From JBBSEX01 sp038239345 (GTDB lineage: Bacteria > Acidobacteriota > Terriglobia > Bryobacterales > Bryobacteraceae), in the NCBI GenBank assembly GCA_038239345.1, contig JBBSEX010000001.1:310001-374000 (forward strand): DNA of 64,000 nucleotides, in the 5' to 3' direction. A program made the translations under genes and the position numbers. Under the pieces are notes generated by a model. It saw only the letters and a list, made by a program, of their open reading frames with translations. It ran no database searches and was not told the DNA's origin. Of the stretch, positions 53,612 to 62,596 are shown piece after piece; positions within the stretch are counted from its first letter, which is position 1, and each line of letters starts with the position of its first letter.

Positions 53612-55647
53612 GCGGCTTCCCTCCTCACTACAGTCTCATCTTCACGCGCTACCGAAAGATAACGATCGGCCACAAGCGACTCGGCAAGCGCCACCAGCAG
53701 TAATAAGATCACCAGATACGGGCCCAAGCTCCATTTTGTCGTGCGTTCGCCTGTTTCGCTGGACGCGTCAGACGGCGAAGTGTCACCCGATCCGGAGTTT
53801 TTCCACAGCGCCAGCGTCTCCGCCGGCAGGGGCGCTAAATCCGATTCCCGTCGGTCGGCATGGACCGCCAACATTTCCTGACGGCCGTTCGTGCGGCGGA
53901 TTTCGTAGTAGCCTTCGCGATTCACCGCAAAGCTTTCGGCCGCTGCCGCTTCTTTCAAGGTCAGCGGACGCTTGCCCTCGGGATCAATTACTTCGACGGC
54001 GGTTCCCCGATCCTTGGAATTATGCAGGGAGATGTGGGAGCCGACCGGAATGTTGGCCGATCGTTGATCGATGCCCCCAAGATAGCCGGCGCTGCGATCG
54101 ACGAATGGGACGAACGACGCGTGTAACGGAAAGTCGTTCGCGATGTTGTCGAACGTGGAAGCGAACATCAGCACTTTCCCTTCGCCTACCTGCTTTTCGG
54201 CAAGCACCGGAGTCTGATCGTCAAGGCGGGCGATGACGTGCGATTTTGCGGTACGGAAGCGCGTGATCTGATAAAAGCGTACCCCTTCCAGGCCGGCGCT
54301 ACGGCTGACGGAAGGGTGCGCCGGGTCGATCACCGTGGCGGTCTGAAAACGATCGCCTTCGCGAGCGGCGTAGTGCGATTCGACAATCGCTTCCTCGGCG
54401 ATGGGTATCTTCGATTCTCCAGCGGAGGCCGGTCCTAACGCCACCAGCACCGATCCGCCACCGGTTACATAGCGGCGCAGTGAATCCTCAAATGCGGCCG
54501 GAATTCGCCCCACGTTTGAAAGCACTACGAAGGCGTATTTCGTGGGCAGAATACTCGCCGTCTGGTCGACATTGATGGGTTCCAAATCGAAAGCCGGTTC
54601 GGCGGCGGCCTCCAGAGCGGTCTTGAAGTACAGAACGCTGCGCTGGTCTCGAGCTTCGTGAACGAACAGGATTTTTCGCGGATCGGCGCGTTCCACCGCG
54701 AATAGAAACCGGTCGTCCTGGGGTAACGTATCGCCGGGTTCGATGCGCACTTCCCCACGATTGAAGCCATACGTCGCGGAATCAAGAGATATGAATTCGA
54801 CGGAAGCGCGGCCACCGGCGGGAACATCGACGGTTTTGGTAGCCTGCGTTTTTCCATTCAATGAGAGAACAACATTGCGCCGTGCGGCTTCCGTCCCATA
54901 TCCCGCGATGGTGACTTGAATGCGGGCCTTCTTGGGCTCATAAAGACTGCGCGGGGCAGTCACCGTTTCCACCGCCCAATTCGGCGCGGGCTTCTCATCG
55001 GCCGGATGCAGAATCAACGACGTTCCCGGCGCCAGCCGAACGTCCGCAAACGACGGCGGCATCGACGATTTTTGCATGTCGCTGGCAAAATGCACTTCGA
55101 TGGGCAGGTGTAACTGTTGCGCCGTCGTGCGCAGGAATCGCGAAAATTCGCCGAAAGAACTGTTGGCGTCGGACGGTTGAATAGCCGCAATGGCCGCCCG
55201 CAGGTCAGCGCTATTGTCCGTCGCCGCAGTCAGCAATTGCACTTGATTTGAGACCGAAATCACCTGCCCGACATCACCCGGATTCAGCCGCCCCAAGGCA
55301 TTCGCCGCCTGCTGTTTGGCTTTTGCCAGACGATCTCCATAGCGCATGCTGAAGGAATTATCGATAGCCAAGACCAGCAATTTCTTGCCGCCGCCGGCAG
55401 CGATACTGCGCTTGATATAGGGATTCGCAAAGGCAAATATAAGCATTGCCAGCAGCGCCAAGCGTAATAACAGGAGCGATAAATAGCGCAGGCGCCGATG
55501 TTTGATGGAGCTCTGTGGCCGGCGCTCAAAAAACATCAGCGAGCTAAACGGCTTGGGCACGCTCTGATGTTTCCGCAGCATGTGCAGCCACACCGGCAGC
55601 CCAAGCGCGGCGATCGCCGCCAGAAACCACGGAGCCAGAAGACCCAT
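53608..55647 (-). CDS. BatA/VWA-domain membrane protein
   Basis: A 679-residue protein. The N-terminal BatA element (MGLLAPWFLAAIAALGLPVW, then LHMLRKHQSVPKPFSSLMFF) places two helices (about 5-22 and 58-76) in the membrane. A VWA domain follows (about 88-270) with an intact MIDAS motif LAIDNSFSMRYGD. A central immunoglobulin-like stretch (about 225-300) and a glutamine-amidotransferase-like region (about 330-520) follow, and a final transmembrane helix lies at about 640-660. Such proteins sit between DUF58 and DUF4175 genes. Here its start directly abuts the DUF58 stop. MIDAS metal-dependent binding to a partner is expected. Confidence 0.82.
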   Translation of the reverse strand: MGLLAPWFLAAIAALGLPVWLHMLRKHQSVPKPFSSLMFFERRPQSSIKHRRLRYLSLLLLRLALLAMLIFAFANPYIKRSIAAGGGKKLLVLAIDNSFSMRYGDRLAKAKQQAANALGRLNPGDVGQVISVSNQVQLLTAATDNSADLRAAIAAIQPSDANSSFGEFSRFLRTTAQQLHLPIEVHFASDMQKSSMPPSFADVRLAPGTSLILHPADEKPAPNWAVETVTAPRSLYEPKKARIQVTIAGYGTEAARRNVVLSLNGKTQATKTVDVPAGGRASVEFISLDSATYGFNRGEVRIEPGDTLPQDDRFLFAVERADPRKILFVHEARDQRSVLYFKTALEAAAEPAFDLEPINVDQTASILPTKYAFVVLSNVGRIPAAFEDSLRRYVTGGGSVLVALGPASAGESKIPIAEEAIVESHYAAREGDRFQTATVIDPAHPSVSRSAGLEGVRFYQITRFRTAKSHVIARLDDQTPVLAEKQVGEGKVLMFASTFDNIANDFPLHASFVPFVDRSAGYLGGIDQRSANIPVGSHISLHNSKDRGTAVEVIDPEGKRPLTLKEAAAAESFAVNREGYYEIRRTNGRQEMLAVHADRRESDLAPLPAETLALWKNSGSGDTSPSDASSETGERTTKWSLGPYLVILLLLVALAESLVADRYLSVAREDETVVRREAA

Positions 55648-56535
55648 TTACATCCGCGCCTTTCGGATCATCAGGTACTCCCGCAACGCCTCATCGAGTG
55701 GACGGTCCGTGGGAATTAGGAAGTAATCGATGCCCGCCGCTTGGGCCTTCGCCTGCAACCCTTCGATGTGCGCGTCCACCTTGCGGCGATACTCGCCCCG
55801 GGCATAATCGGGCGAAACTTCCAGCATGTCTTGCGTCTCCATATCCACCAGCAGCATCGGCTCGCCTACCGCCGGGTTAATCTCCTGTGGGTCTAAGACG
55901 TGGAACAGGATCAGTTCGTTTCCCCGGAACCGCAGCGGCTCGACGGTGGCGATGATGCGTTCCGGATCCTCGTAGAAATCCGAAAAGACCGCCACAATTC
56001 CCTTCCGGTGCGAAAAGTTCTGGAAGTGGGAAAAAGGCTTGGCGAAGTCGGTGCGAGTTCCCGGTTGCGCCGATTCAATCGCATGCAGGATGCGCGACAT
56101 CTGGCCCTGGCGAGTGGAAGCTCCGACGTAATTGCGGACCTCATCGTCAAAGACAATCAACCCCGTGGCATCGCGCTGTTGATGGGCGAGATAGGCGATC
56201 GAGGCGGCCAGGTAACGGACATAATCGAGCTTGGGGATGGCATGCGAGGTGAACGACATCGAGGCACTCGAATCCATCAGGATCGTTAGTTGGCTGTTGG
56301 TCTCGCCATGATATCGCTTCAGGTAGGCTCGCTCGGTGCGGGCATACACATTCCAATCGACGTGACGCAAATCGTCACCGGGAGTGTAGGATCTATATTC
56401 CGCGAACTCCTGGCTGAATCCGAAATCGGGGGAGCGATGAAGGCCTGCTACGAACCCGTCCACCACCGTGCGCGCGATCAACTCCAGGCCGGAGATATTG
56501 GCCAGGACCGCAGGGCTGAGGTATCGCTGCAGCAT
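55648..56535 (-). CDS. DUF58 domain protein (VWA-like)
   Basis: 295 residues from the ATG at 56535; the frame is open 34 codons further, but that part is unlike the family. The signature YRSYTPGDDLRHVDWNVYAR is the core DUF58 motif, followed by a VWA-like fold with MIDAS ILMDSSASMSF and VAVFSDFYEDPERI. No membrane helix is evident. DUF58 proteins normally work with a MoxR AAA+ ATPase encoded next door. No MoxR gene is present here; upstream lies the PstS-OmpA gene instead, and downstream the BatA/VWA gene starts one base after its stop. Confidence 0.88.
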   Translation of the reverse strand: MLQRYLSPAVLANISGLELIARTVVDGFVAGLHRSPDFGFSQEFAEYRSYTPGDDLRHVDWNVYARTERAYLKRYHGETNSQLTILMDSSASMSFTSHAIPKLDYVRYLAASIAYLAHQQRDATGLIVFDDEVRNYVGASTRQGQMSRILHAIESAQPGTRTDFAKPFSHFQNFSHRKGIVAVFSDFYEDPERIIATVEPLRFRGNELILFHVLDPQEINPAVGEPMLLVDMETQDMLEVSPDYARGEYRRKVDAHIEGLQAKAQAAGIDYFLIPTDRPLDEALREYLMIRKARM

Positions 56536-56676
56536 GCTAGCTCCATGTTGGCACAGGTACCATACAGCGGTGCCGGTTTTTGAGTGCGAGAAAGCACGCA
56601 AGCCAACAGGGACTTGCGAAAAGCCGGCGACATTCAAGACGCCAGGCAGCGGAAACCAGCATTCTACATTGCGGCG

Positions 56677-58206
56677 CTACTTGCGCAACCACACCTCGAC
56701 ACGGCGGTTCTTATCTCGTCCCTCGGGCGTGCCGTTATCGGCAACGGGAAGTTCCTGGCCAAATCCAGTGACGAACGCCGGCGTGATCCCTTGGCGCTTC
56801 ATCTGTTCGCCAACCGCTTGCGCCCGCTCCTTCGAAAGCTCGACATTCTTCGAAGCCGTGCCGGTGCTGTCGGCGAATCCTACCAGCATCACGCCCCGTC
56901 CCGAGAATCGGCCGTTCATCGCCAAGGCGAAGCGCTTAATGTCGTCCACCGCTTTCGGATCTAACTGGCTGCTCCCCGTTCGAAACCGGAAGTCCACCGT
57001 CAGGCGGTCCGCCGAAGGCATCAGTTGCAGGTAGCCGGCGGGCGCGTTTGTCGGGGTAGCGTTAGTGGTCATCACCTCCACTTTCTGGCCCACGAATCCA
57101 CTTTTTTCCACCACATTTTGGCCGGCGGCGGATAGCGCGAAGCGGGCGAATTCCCGGGCATCCGGGATAGCGTTATCGGGGACGTAAAAGTATAAACGCC
57201 GGCTCAGTGGATAGGATTCGGTGCGCACCGTATTCATGTTTGGGACCAGCGCCGCCGCGCCCTTTTCCGATATCGCCAGCACCTTGGCTCCGGCTGCGTA
57301 AGGCAAGCCAACAAAGCCGATCGCTTCCCGGTCACTGGTAACCGCGCTAGCCAACGTGCGGCTATCCTCAAAGCGTTTCGCGGCGCCCATCAACGCCTTG
57401 CCCCGCAGGACCCGGTCTTTGAACGTGTCATACGTCCCCGATTTATCGTCGCGGGCATACACGTTCCATTTCTTTCCAGACGCTGCGCCGGCGAAAATCG
57501 CGGCCACTTCCTGAATCGTCATACTATCCACGGAGTTCGATTCATTGACGATTACCGCAACCCCGTCCAGACCGATAACACGCTCGTTGGCGTCCGCCGT
57601 CAGATCGCCCAGCCCCTTAGACCGCAAATCCGCTACTTCTGCTTTGTCGATCTTGCGCGATGCCATCCCGATGTCGCAGGTCTTCGCGGCCAGCCCGGCG
57701 AAGGCCGTGGATGTCCCATGAGCCTTGATCTCGACACTCACCGTCGCCCCGTTCGACGTACCGGAAACACGAGTTTCGTCGGGGGCGGAATTTTCGCGAT
57801 GAATACCCGTCATACCCCGTTGCGTGAGCCACGCTTCTACCAACGCCGGCGCAAGCTCGGCGCCAATCGTATTCGATCCGCTGAGCCGCAGCAATGTTGT
57901 GGACGCTGTTGCCGTGGACACTGCTGCGCTGTTCTTGGGAGCATCCGCAACCTTCGCGCCGGAGCCTCGATGCGACCAGAAGTAATAGCCGCCAGCTCCA
58001 AGCAGAAGCAGCAATAAGATCGCCACAATAATCTTCGGAAGGGGATCGCCCGACGACTGGCCCGTCCTTTCGCCACCCGTAGCCGTCAGCGGGCGCTTGC
58101 ATTCCGCGCAGGCGAATTCACTTCCCTCCGGCACATCTTGCGCCTCGTGCGTGTCGGCTTTGGTGCATAGCCCGAAATTCGTGCATTTCCCGTGTTGCGT
58201 TGCCAT
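56677..58206 (-). CDS. Zinc ribbon - transmembrane - PstS-like - OmpA fusion protein
   Basis: A 509-residue protein of four parts. Residues 8-36 form a zinc ribbon (Cys8, Cys14, Cys33 and Cys36; FACAECKRPL). A single transmembrane helix follows (about 58-77, IIVAILLLLLLGAGGYYFW). A phosphate-binding-protein-like (PstS) domain (about 105-375) has LRLSGSNTIGAELAPALVEA, WNVYARDDKSGTYDTFKDRV and SREFVR-like late strands. The C-terminal OmpA domain (about 400-509) has VGFADSTGTASKNVELSKER and DKNRRVEVW with the diaminopimelate-binding Asp and Arg. With a cytoplasmic ribbon and a peptidoglycan-binding tail, the protein would span inner membrane and periplasm. The gene starts nine bases after the tubulin-like gene ends. 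Confidence 0.85.
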   Translation of the reverse strand: MATQHGKCTNFGLCTKADTHEAQDVPEGSEFACAECKRPLTATGGERTGQSSGDPLPKIIVAILLLLLLGAGGYYFWSHRGSGAKVADAPKNSAAVSTATASTTLLRLSGSNTIGAELAPALVEAWLTQRGMTGIHRENSAPDETRVSGTSNGATVSVEIKAHGTSTAFAGLAAKTCDIGMASRKIDKAEVADLRSKGLGDLTADANERVIGLDGVAVIVNESNSVDSMTIQEVAAIFAGAASGKKWNVYARDDKSGTYDTFKDRVLRGKALMGAAKRFEDSRTLASAVTSDREAIGFVGLPYAAGAKVLAISEKGAAALVPNMNTVRTESYPLSRRLYFYVPDNAIPDAREFARFALSAAGQNVVEKSGFVGQKVEVMTTNATPTNAPAGYLQLMPSADRLTVDFRFRTGSSQLDPKAVDDIKRFALAMNGRFSGRGVMLVGFADSTGTASKNVELSKERAQAVGEQMKRQGITPAFVTGFGQELPVADNGTPEGRDKNRRVEVWLRK

Positions 58207-58215
58207 GAACCGTCG

Positions 58216-61200
58216 TTACCTTTGCTGAAGAATAGTGTCGGCCAACCGCGCTGCCTCAGTGTATGCGCGGACCGTCTTGTCGAGCGGATTCTTTCGTTCT
58301 GCCTTGACCGCGTCCAACTCCGCCAGAACTTTTTGTCCAAGTTCTTCGCGCTTCGATTGATGCAGGAAGTCACTCGTCAGAGAATGCCCAACCGCCGTAG
58401 CCAGCGCATCGGAGGCTTCGGCGTTGGGCGATGCCCAGGCCTCGGCGAAATCCTTCCCCAGCTTCATCGGATCACGGTCCATCCCACGCTCGTCCTTAGC
58501 CAATAGATACTGCCCGCTTACGCCTGTTTCGGGATCTTCCAACACCTGGACCAAGCCGATACCCTTGGCGATCAGCAAATGCGCCAGATAGCGCTTCGGA
58601 TCGGCCTCGGGCATGAACAGATCGGGGAATTGAGCGCCATCGCCTTCGGTGTGAAGTTCGAACCTGGCCTGCTCGCCATCCGCGCCGCCCACCCGTTGCC
58701 GATACCGATCGCGGAGAAAAGCCACGTCCTCCAGATAGCGCGCCGGGAACAGATTGGTCAACGTAACAAGGGTGATCTCGCTTTGCCGCCCCGCGCTTTT
58801 GGTAATCTCCTTGGCCGCGGTCTGGGCGTTCTGGCTGAACTCACTCCGCAATGTTTCCCGGAATTCCGGCAGTTCCTGGGCGTCGGGCAGAATGATGGTC
58901 AGCGCCGAGACTTTCGATCCAAACGTTCCCGGCCCGCGCTTCCCTTCTTCGTTCCCGTTGAAGCGCACGTAATTTTTGGCATGAGAAAGGATGCCGATCA
59001 CATAACTACGAAGCGCCTCGGGGTTTCCGCCATATTCCCGCTGCAACCGGTCGATCACACTAACGCCCAGCACGCGGGGACGATCCTTACTCTCGGCGAC
59101 ATACGTATTGTGGGCGTCGGTGGCGTTCTGCTCACAGGTGCTTTCCAAAGCCGTCGTGAATTTCTCGCGCGGTATTCGAACGTTGAACGATGTGAACGTC
59201 AGGCTCTCGCCCAGCAGAGCGATCAGCGCCTGGCGAACGGCCGCCGTTTGCTGCGTCTGCAAAGTTTTATCACGAATCAAAGCTTTGACGAAATCCTTGA
59301 TCACTGCAGGCTTGTAAAAACGAATCACCTGTTTCTTCAGATCGTCCTGGCCCGTATCGGCCAGCCGCGCGTCGATCCCGGTCGCGAATGTCTTCACCGC
59401 CTCTTCAATCGTGCTGGCGGCGCGCGAAACCTCATTAGCAAGATCGTTTAGTTCCATGGTCAGGAACTGCATCAGATACTTCGCGTAATTGTAGGCTTCC
59501 ACCTGGGTCTGCAGCGTGTACATCTGCGTCAGATGCTGGGCCTGGGCGTTAAAGAGGTCCGTCCGTTTGCCCATCATGCCGCTGATCCAACTGATCTCGG
59601 ACCATTCCACACCGGTCGCCTTCACATGGCCTTGCGCCTCTAAAAGAGCACTCTGGAGCTTTTGCAGACGATCGTCAAACAGGTGCCCCCGTTCCTCCAG
59701 CGAAGCCAGCAGAGCGGATAAAAGACGTCCGGTGTCTTGCATTGACCGCGTACCATTCGCCCAATCCTGGAACAGTTCACGCTCGATGCGCGAGCGGAGT
59801 TCCCGGGCTTGATCGCGCGAGTCGGCCCGTTTGGTTTCGTAAAACTTGCGCACACCCAGGTCGCGATAATTGTCACTGTAAGCTTGCTGGTACATCTTCG
59901 ACATCTGCGCCAGCCACACCCGCTCGTCGCTTGCGAACGATTCGCGAACCTGCATCTGGAAATTCGGCTGAAGATCCATCCAGAATTGCGGAATCGCTTT
60001 CCAGCGGCGGTTATTGGCTTCATCCGGCAGAATGCCAAGCGATAACGACAGATGTTCATCGGTCAGCCGCCAGCGCTCCACAATCTCCTTCTGGCGCACC
60101 AGTTCGCTAAAGGATTGGTTGGCCGGTTCATCCAGATAACCCACCGTGTCCGACCAGCGGTTGAACTGTAGCTGCAACGCCGCCTGACGCGCCAGCTGGT
60201 ACGTCATATATTCGTGAATCTCTTCTTCCGGATAGGCAACCTGCTTAATCCCGAACGTGCAGAATAATCGCGACCGCTCGGCCCGCTTACTAACGGGAGA
60301 TTCTTCGGCCCGGAAATCCATATTTTCATACGTCTCCATGCGGCGCAGCGAATCCCACGTCATCGACGATGCCGCCACCATCTTCTGATAGAGGAAAGAG
60401 GCTACGATATCGGGAAGTTCCTTATCCAGATCCACCTTGATGCGCTCTTCGTTTTCGTCCGAGAAGAGATAACAATTGTTGAACGGATCTTGCAGTTCAA
60501 GTCGGTCCTTGCGGCTCCCCGAAAGATCGTGCGGACGCCACGTTCCCGTTGCCAGGGCGTTCAATTCCAGCAGCGCCGCATAACCGTTGGCATGATAATT
60601 GGCCTGCGCGCGATTCGCCGGCGGCGTCCGATCGGGCAACAGCGCATACACGATAATGCGGTTGCTCTTGTCCGGATTCATAACCCGGATTTGCGAGACG
60701 ACGTCAACGATACAACCGCTGCCTGTGCCGCCAGCCAACCCCGCGCAAACATGAAAAGTGGTGCCCGACACGCCACCCACTTCCATCTCCCGCACCAGAT
60801 TTTGCAGTTGCTCGCGAAACTTTGTAATCTGGCAAGCAAACAGAAAGCGGCCCAGATGTCGTTTCTGCCCGCCAACGATATTTGCGGCATTGGCGGAATT
60901 CAGCAGGTCGCGAAACGCTTCCCGGTTGCCGATCCAGGGCGCGATGCCCGGGTAACTGCCGATGTTGTCGAGAACCGACCCCAGGTTGAGGCCGGAGATC
61001 AGCAACTGGCTCGATAACGGTAGCTGGACGCTTTGCCCCAGAATCTTCCAACTAGGATCGTCATGCTTCATCAGTTCGTCGCTTGAATCGACGTATAGAT
61101 AACGGATGTTGACGCCTTTGGGCTGTTCGCTCCGAAAGCTCTGATAAATCGTTTTGCGAAACGAACGAATAATCTTACCGCCGGTACCGCCCAGACCTAT

Positions 61201-61224
61201 CAATAGATGATTGGCATTCGCCAT
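58216..61224 (-). CDS. Tubulin/FtsZ-like GTPase family protein (Tubulin_2 type)
   Basis: A 1002-residue protein. The N-terminal 300 residues have a tubulin/FtsZ nucleotide fold: the first glycine loop is LLIGLGGTGGKIIRSF (8-23) and the T4 signature is CAGLAGGTGSGCIVDV (160-175). A VYALLPDR strand follows. The remaining 700 residues are mostly helical with coiled-coil propensity and no transmembrane helix. Length and motifs fit the large tubulin-like proteins described by Makarova and Koonin (2010) as part of a predicted membrane-remodelling system with VWA and OmpA proteins. That fits the neighbours: SRPBCC upstream by 67 bases, the OmpA fusion downstream by nine. GTP binding is well supported; polymerisation is inferred. 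Confidence 0.85.
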   Translation of the reverse strand: MANANHLLIGLGGTGGKIIRSFRKTIYQSFRSEQPKGVNIRYLYVDSSDELMKHDDPSWKILGQSVQLPLSSQLLISGLNLGSVLDNIGSYPGIAPWIGNREAFRDLLNSANAANIVGGQKRHLGRFLFACQITKFREQLQNLVREMEVGGVSGTTFHVCAGLAGGTGSGCIVDVVSQIRVMNPDKSNRIIVYALLPDRTPPANRAQANYHANGYAALLELNALATGTWRPHDLSGSRKDRLELQDPFNNCYLFSDENEERIKVDLDKELPDIVASFLYQKMVAASSMTWDSLRRMETYENMDFRAEESPVSKRAERSRLFCTFGIKQVAYPEEEIHEYMTYQLARQAALQLQFNRWSDTVGYLDEPANQSFSELVRQKEIVERWRLTDEHLSLSLGILPDEANNRRWKAIPQFWMDLQPNFQMQVRESFASDERVWLAQMSKMYQQAYSDNYRDLGVRKFYETKRADSRDQARELRSRIERELFQDWANGTRSMQDTGRLLSALLASLEERGHLFDDRLQKLQSALLEAQGHVKATGVEWSEISWISGMMGKRTDLFNAQAQHLTQMYTLQTQVEAYNYAKYLMQFLTMELNDLANEVSRAASTIEEAVKTFATGIDARLADTGQDDLKKQVIRFYKPAVIKDFVKALIRDKTLQTQQTAAVRQALIALLGESLTFTSFNVRIPREKFTTALESTCEQNATDAHNTYVAESKDRPRVLGVSVIDRLQREYGGNPEALRSYVIGILSHAKNYVRFNGNEEGKRGPGTFGSKVSALTIILPDAQELPEFRETLRSEFSQNAQTAAKEITKSAGRQSEITLVTLTNLFPARYLEDVAFLRDRYRQRVGGADGEQARFELHTEGDGAQFPDLFMPEADPKRYLAHLLIAKGIGLVQVLEDPETGVSGQYLLAKDERGMDRDPMKLGKDFAEAWASPNAEASDALATAVGHSLTSDFLHQSKREELGQKVLAELDAVKAERKNPLDKTVRAYTEAARLADTILQQR

Positions 61225-61291
61225 AGGTTTTCAGGTTACGACAGATCGCGAATCGATGACGGGTTCGCCGCTTGCCGTAACCGTTCGGCAG

Positions 61292-61702
61292 TCAGCGTTT
61301 GCCCACGAAATGTTTCTTAATGGACTCCAGGCACTGTTCCATCAACTCCAGAACCGCTTCACCCAGGCTGTCCGCTCCTGGCGTTTTGAACTCCAGCTCC
61401 ATCGTCACTTCGCAAACTTCGGGCGACGTGTCGCCTTGCCGGACTTCCAGCCAGCCGGAGTAATGATGATCTTGCTCCGATCCCCATTCAATCCGCCGCT
61501 GCTGGCCGTGCAGCGTATAATTCCCGTGCTGATCGTAGGCCTTGCCCCGGGCCACGCCCTGGGTCCGAACGTGTCCGCCCGGCAGCAGTTCCGCGCTCTC
61601 CACGGTGGGTACAAACTGGTTCCAATTCTTTGGGTCGGAGATAAATTGAAAGACTGGGTCCGGTGCCACTTCCATCGCAATCGCTCTTTCGTAAGTTGCC
61701 AT
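61292..61702 (-). CDS. SRPBCC (START/Bet v1-like) family protein
   Basis: A 136-residue single-domain protein of the SRPBCC superfamily. It shows the start AIAMEVAPDPVFQFISDPKN with WNQFVPTVESAELL, central antiparallel strands (YTLHGQQRRIEWG, YSGWLEVRQGD, CEVTMELEF) and a long C-terminal helix (LGEAVLELMEQCLESIKKHF). These folds bind lipids or other hydrophobic ligands. It is the first gene before the tubulin-like gene and 57 bases downstream of dapD on the same strand. A ligand role in membrane targeting of the tubulin-like protein is speculation. Confidence 0.82.
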   Translation of the reverse strand: MATYERAIAMEVAPDPVFQFISDPKNWNQFVPTVESAELLPGGHVRTQGVARGKAYDQHGNYTLHGQQRRIEWGSEQDHHYSGWLEVRQGDTSPEVCEVTMELEFKTPGADSLGEAVLELMEQCLESIKKHFVGKR

Positions 61703-61759
61703 GTTTCCTCGCTAAGAAGATGCGGCAACAGCGGAAAATAGAGCACACAAAGTGCAAAT

Positions 61760-62596
61760 CTATCGCAGGAGATCTTCCAGTTGCACCTTGGCGTCGGTTT
61801 TCTCGTCGCGATACTTGACGATTACCGGGGTGTACAGCGAGATGCCCCACTCTTTCCCAGCCCCTTGCGTGATCGCCCGCGAACCGGCCACCACCACCGC
61901 GCCTTCCGGGATGATCAGTGGTTCTTCGTCGGTGGCTTTATAGACTTCACCGCGAACCAAATCATAGACGGGGGTCGATCGATTCAAAATTGTACCCGAC
62001 CCCAGAACCACCCGGCGCTTCACCACCGTGCCTTCATAAATGCCGCAATTGCCACCCACCATCACGTCCTCTTCGACGATCACCGGCAACGCCCCAATCG
62101 GCTCCAGGACGCCGCCGATCTGCGCCGCCGCCGAAATGTGACAGCCCCGGCCAATCTGGGCGCAGCTGCCTACCAGCGCGTGCGAATCGATCATGGTTCC
62201 GTTGTCTACATAAGCGCCAACATTGATAAACATCGGAGGCATACAAGTCACGGCGATGCCGATATAGCAACCGTCGCGGATACTGGAGCCGCCGGGAACG
62301 ATGCGAATCCCACTCTCCGGCGGAATGAAGCGCACTGGATACGTCGATTTGTCGTAGAAAGGCTGGCGGCTGGCGTCGATCGACATATCGATGACTTTAC
62401 CGATGCGGAACCCCGCCAGAATTCCCTTCTTCACCCAGTCATTCACGCGCCATCCGCTCTTGGCGCTCGAATCGGGCTGCGCGGCGCGAATTTCGCCGGA
62501 ATTCAGCAATTTCTTGAAACGAGCGAATATTAAATGCTGCTCGGGTGTATATTCGTCGGGCTTTTCTTCATAAAGCTTCTCGATTTCAGTTTGCAT
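61760..62596 (-). CDS. dapD: Tetrahydrodipicolinate N-succinyltransferase
   Basis: 278-residue left-handed beta-helix acyltransferase: succinyl-CoA plus tetrahydrodipicolinate to N-succinyl-2-amino-6-oxopimelate, the first succinylase-branch step. Family stretches are GWRVNDWVKKGILAGFRIG, RFIPPESGIRIVPGGSSIRD, MPPMFINVGAYVDNGTMIDS, VGSCAQIGRGCHISAAAQIG and EEDVMVGGNCGIYEGT, hexapeptide repeats with the GAYVDNGTM active-site segment. The first 11 bases overlap dapA. Its presence shows that this organism uses the succinylase route to diaminopimelate. Confidence 0.95.
   Translation of the reverse strand: MQTEIEKLYEEKPDEYTPEQHLIFARFKKLLNSGEIRAAQPDSSAKSGWRVNDWVKKGILAGFRIGKVIDMSIDASRQPFYDKSTYPVRFIPPESGIRIVPGGSSIRDGCYIGIAVTCMPPMFINVGAYVDNGTMIDSHALVGSCAQIGRGCHISAAAQIGGVLEPIGALPVIVEEDVMVGGNCGIYEGTVVKRRVVLGSGTILNRSTPVYDLVRGEVYKATDEEPLIIPEGAVVVAGSRAITQGAGKEWGISLYTPVIVKYRDEKTDAKVQLEDLLR

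Noticed and set aside
51988..61224. Many antisense open frames of 60-290 codons across the 50-61 kb block
   Set aside because: GC-rich codon structure on the minus strand produces them; none has a family motif, and the sense frames form a continuous set of overlapping genes.
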